Origin: JAASSS01 sp021767745
GTDB taxonomy: Bacteria > Pseudomonadota > Gammaproteobacteria > UBA5335
Reading direction: 5' to 3'
Assembly: GCA_034189165.1 (NCBI GenBank)
Contig: JAXHVN010000009.1
Coordinates: 1-51,071 of the forward strand
DNA: 51,071 bases
In this document: piece by piece, positions 50,674 through 51,071 of the stretch
Layout of the letters: each line of letters begins with the position of its first letter
Position numbering within the stretch: the first letter of the stretch is position 1
Program-made: the position numbers and the translations under genes
The notes under the pieces: model-generated
Told to the model about the DNA's origin: nothing
Database searches by the model: none
Seen by the model: the letters and a program-made list of their open reading frames with translations, nothing else

Positions 50674-51071
50674 CTAGAGGGCCGCGAGGCCCTTGCGCTC
50701 GTCCAGCCGGCGCACGAATTCGCCGAGGATTCGCGTGTACAGGGTCTCGCCGATCACGCTGTCCTCGACGCCGGCATCGAGGTTCGGGTTGTCGTTCACC
50801 TCGATCACGTAGACGCCGCGCGCGTTCTGCTTCACATCGACGCCATACAGGCCGTTACCCATGCGGTTGGCGGCCTTGAGCGCGACGTCCACCACCGCGC
50901 CGGGCACCTCGGCCAGCGCCGCCGGACGAAAACCCCCTTGCTCGGCTTCGCCGGCGGGACCGTGGTGCACGATCTGCCAGTGATCGCGCGACATCAGATA
51001 CTGCACCGCGAACAGCGGCGTGCGATCCAGCACGCCGATGCGCCAGTCGAACTCGGTGTACAGGAACTCCT
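50674..51071 (-). CDS. RimK-family ATP-grasp ligase, C-terminal part (start outside window)
   Basis: The frame enters from the window edge reading EFLYTEFDWRIGVLDRTPLFAVQYLM and ends RILGEFVRRLDERKGLAAL. DWRIG, NRMGNGLYGVDVKQNARGVYVIEVNDNPNLDAG and the ATP-grasp C-terminal fold match the long RimK-like proteins with an N-terminal RLAN-type domain. It is not a duplicate of the neighbouring rimK. At least the N-terminal two thirds are missing here. The substrate is unknown; glutamate ligation or glutathione-like peptide synthesis are the usual suggestions. Confidence 0.82.
   Translation of the reverse strand, partial: EFLYTEFDWRIGVLDRTPLFAVQYLMSRDHWQIVHHGPAGEAEQGGFRPAALAEVPGAVVDVALKAANRMGNGLYGVDVKQNARGVYVIEVNDNPNLDAGVEDSVIGETLYTRILGEFVRRLDERKGLAAL

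Overview
The window is GC-rich, densely coding bacterial chromosome. The run rsmG-parA-parB-atpIBEFHAGDC-glmU, together with RimB/RimK, prpB/prpC/prpD, a DsbG-like isomerase, YcbB-type L,D-transpeptidases and lipoprotein/outer-membrane genes, points to a gammaproteobacterium. The genus cannot be fixed from the sequence alone. No rRNA, tRNA, insertion sequence, prophage or CRISPR array was seen. No gap between genes exceeds about 220 bases, so there is no long non-coding stretch to describe.

Layout. 1-1644 (minus): two adjacent acyl-CoA dehydrogenases, the downstream one cut by the window edge. 1721-4684 (minus): a methanethiol methyltransferase-like membrane protein, an EAL-HDOD protein and an alpha/beta hydrolase. 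4744-13051 (minus): glmU and the complete ATP synthase operon, with a good sigma70 promoter in front of atpI and an intrinsic terminator after atpC. 13145-15859 (minus): parB, parA, rsmG and a cupin of the DUF985 type, where mnmG is often found. 15889-17781 (minus): two related exported proteins of unknown function, each followed by an intrinsic terminator. The first carries two copies of a 17-bp palindrome around it. 17859-18317 (minus): a SRPBCC protein. 18461-20510 (plus): CDP-alcohol phosphatidyltransferase, HAD-IB phosphatase and VTT membrane protein in overlapping order. 20489-23786 (minus): a small unknown protein, an outer-membrane-type protein, a haem-oxygenase-like diiron protein, an NPPY methyltransferase and an exported DsrE-like protein. 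23846-30921 (plus, with one minus gene): an unknown protein, an SDR, two L,D-transpeptidases flanking a GAF-GGDEF-EAL protein, and a HIT protein. 30977-38618 (minus): the methylcitrate-cycle genes prpB, prpC and prpD behind an HDAC-like hydrolase, a double DsbA-fold protein and an exported M3 peptidase. 38717-42095 (plus): DsbG-like protein, phytase-like esterase and a membrane-anchored GltB-like protein. 42127-46123 (plus): a zinc-type uptake locus. 46134-47192 (minus): a YqjK/YqjE/YqjD-like trio. 47407-48785 (plus): sigma factor, a membrane protein in the anti-sigma position and a DUF3106-like protein. 48849-51071: YjbQ, RimB, RimK and a convergent partial second RimK-type ATP-grasp gene.

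How it fits together. Core chromosome functions (ATP synthesis, chromosome partition, 16S rRNA methylation, UDP-GlcNAc synthesis) share the window with propionyl-CoA and acyl-CoA catabolism, periplasmic envelope remodelling (3-3 peptidoglycan cross-links, disulfide isomerisation), metal uptake and ribosomal-protein glutamylation. The least explained parts are the exported paralog pair with its palindromes (15960-17781), the methyltransferase/diiron pair (21461-23325) and the double DsbA-fold protein in the prp cluster.
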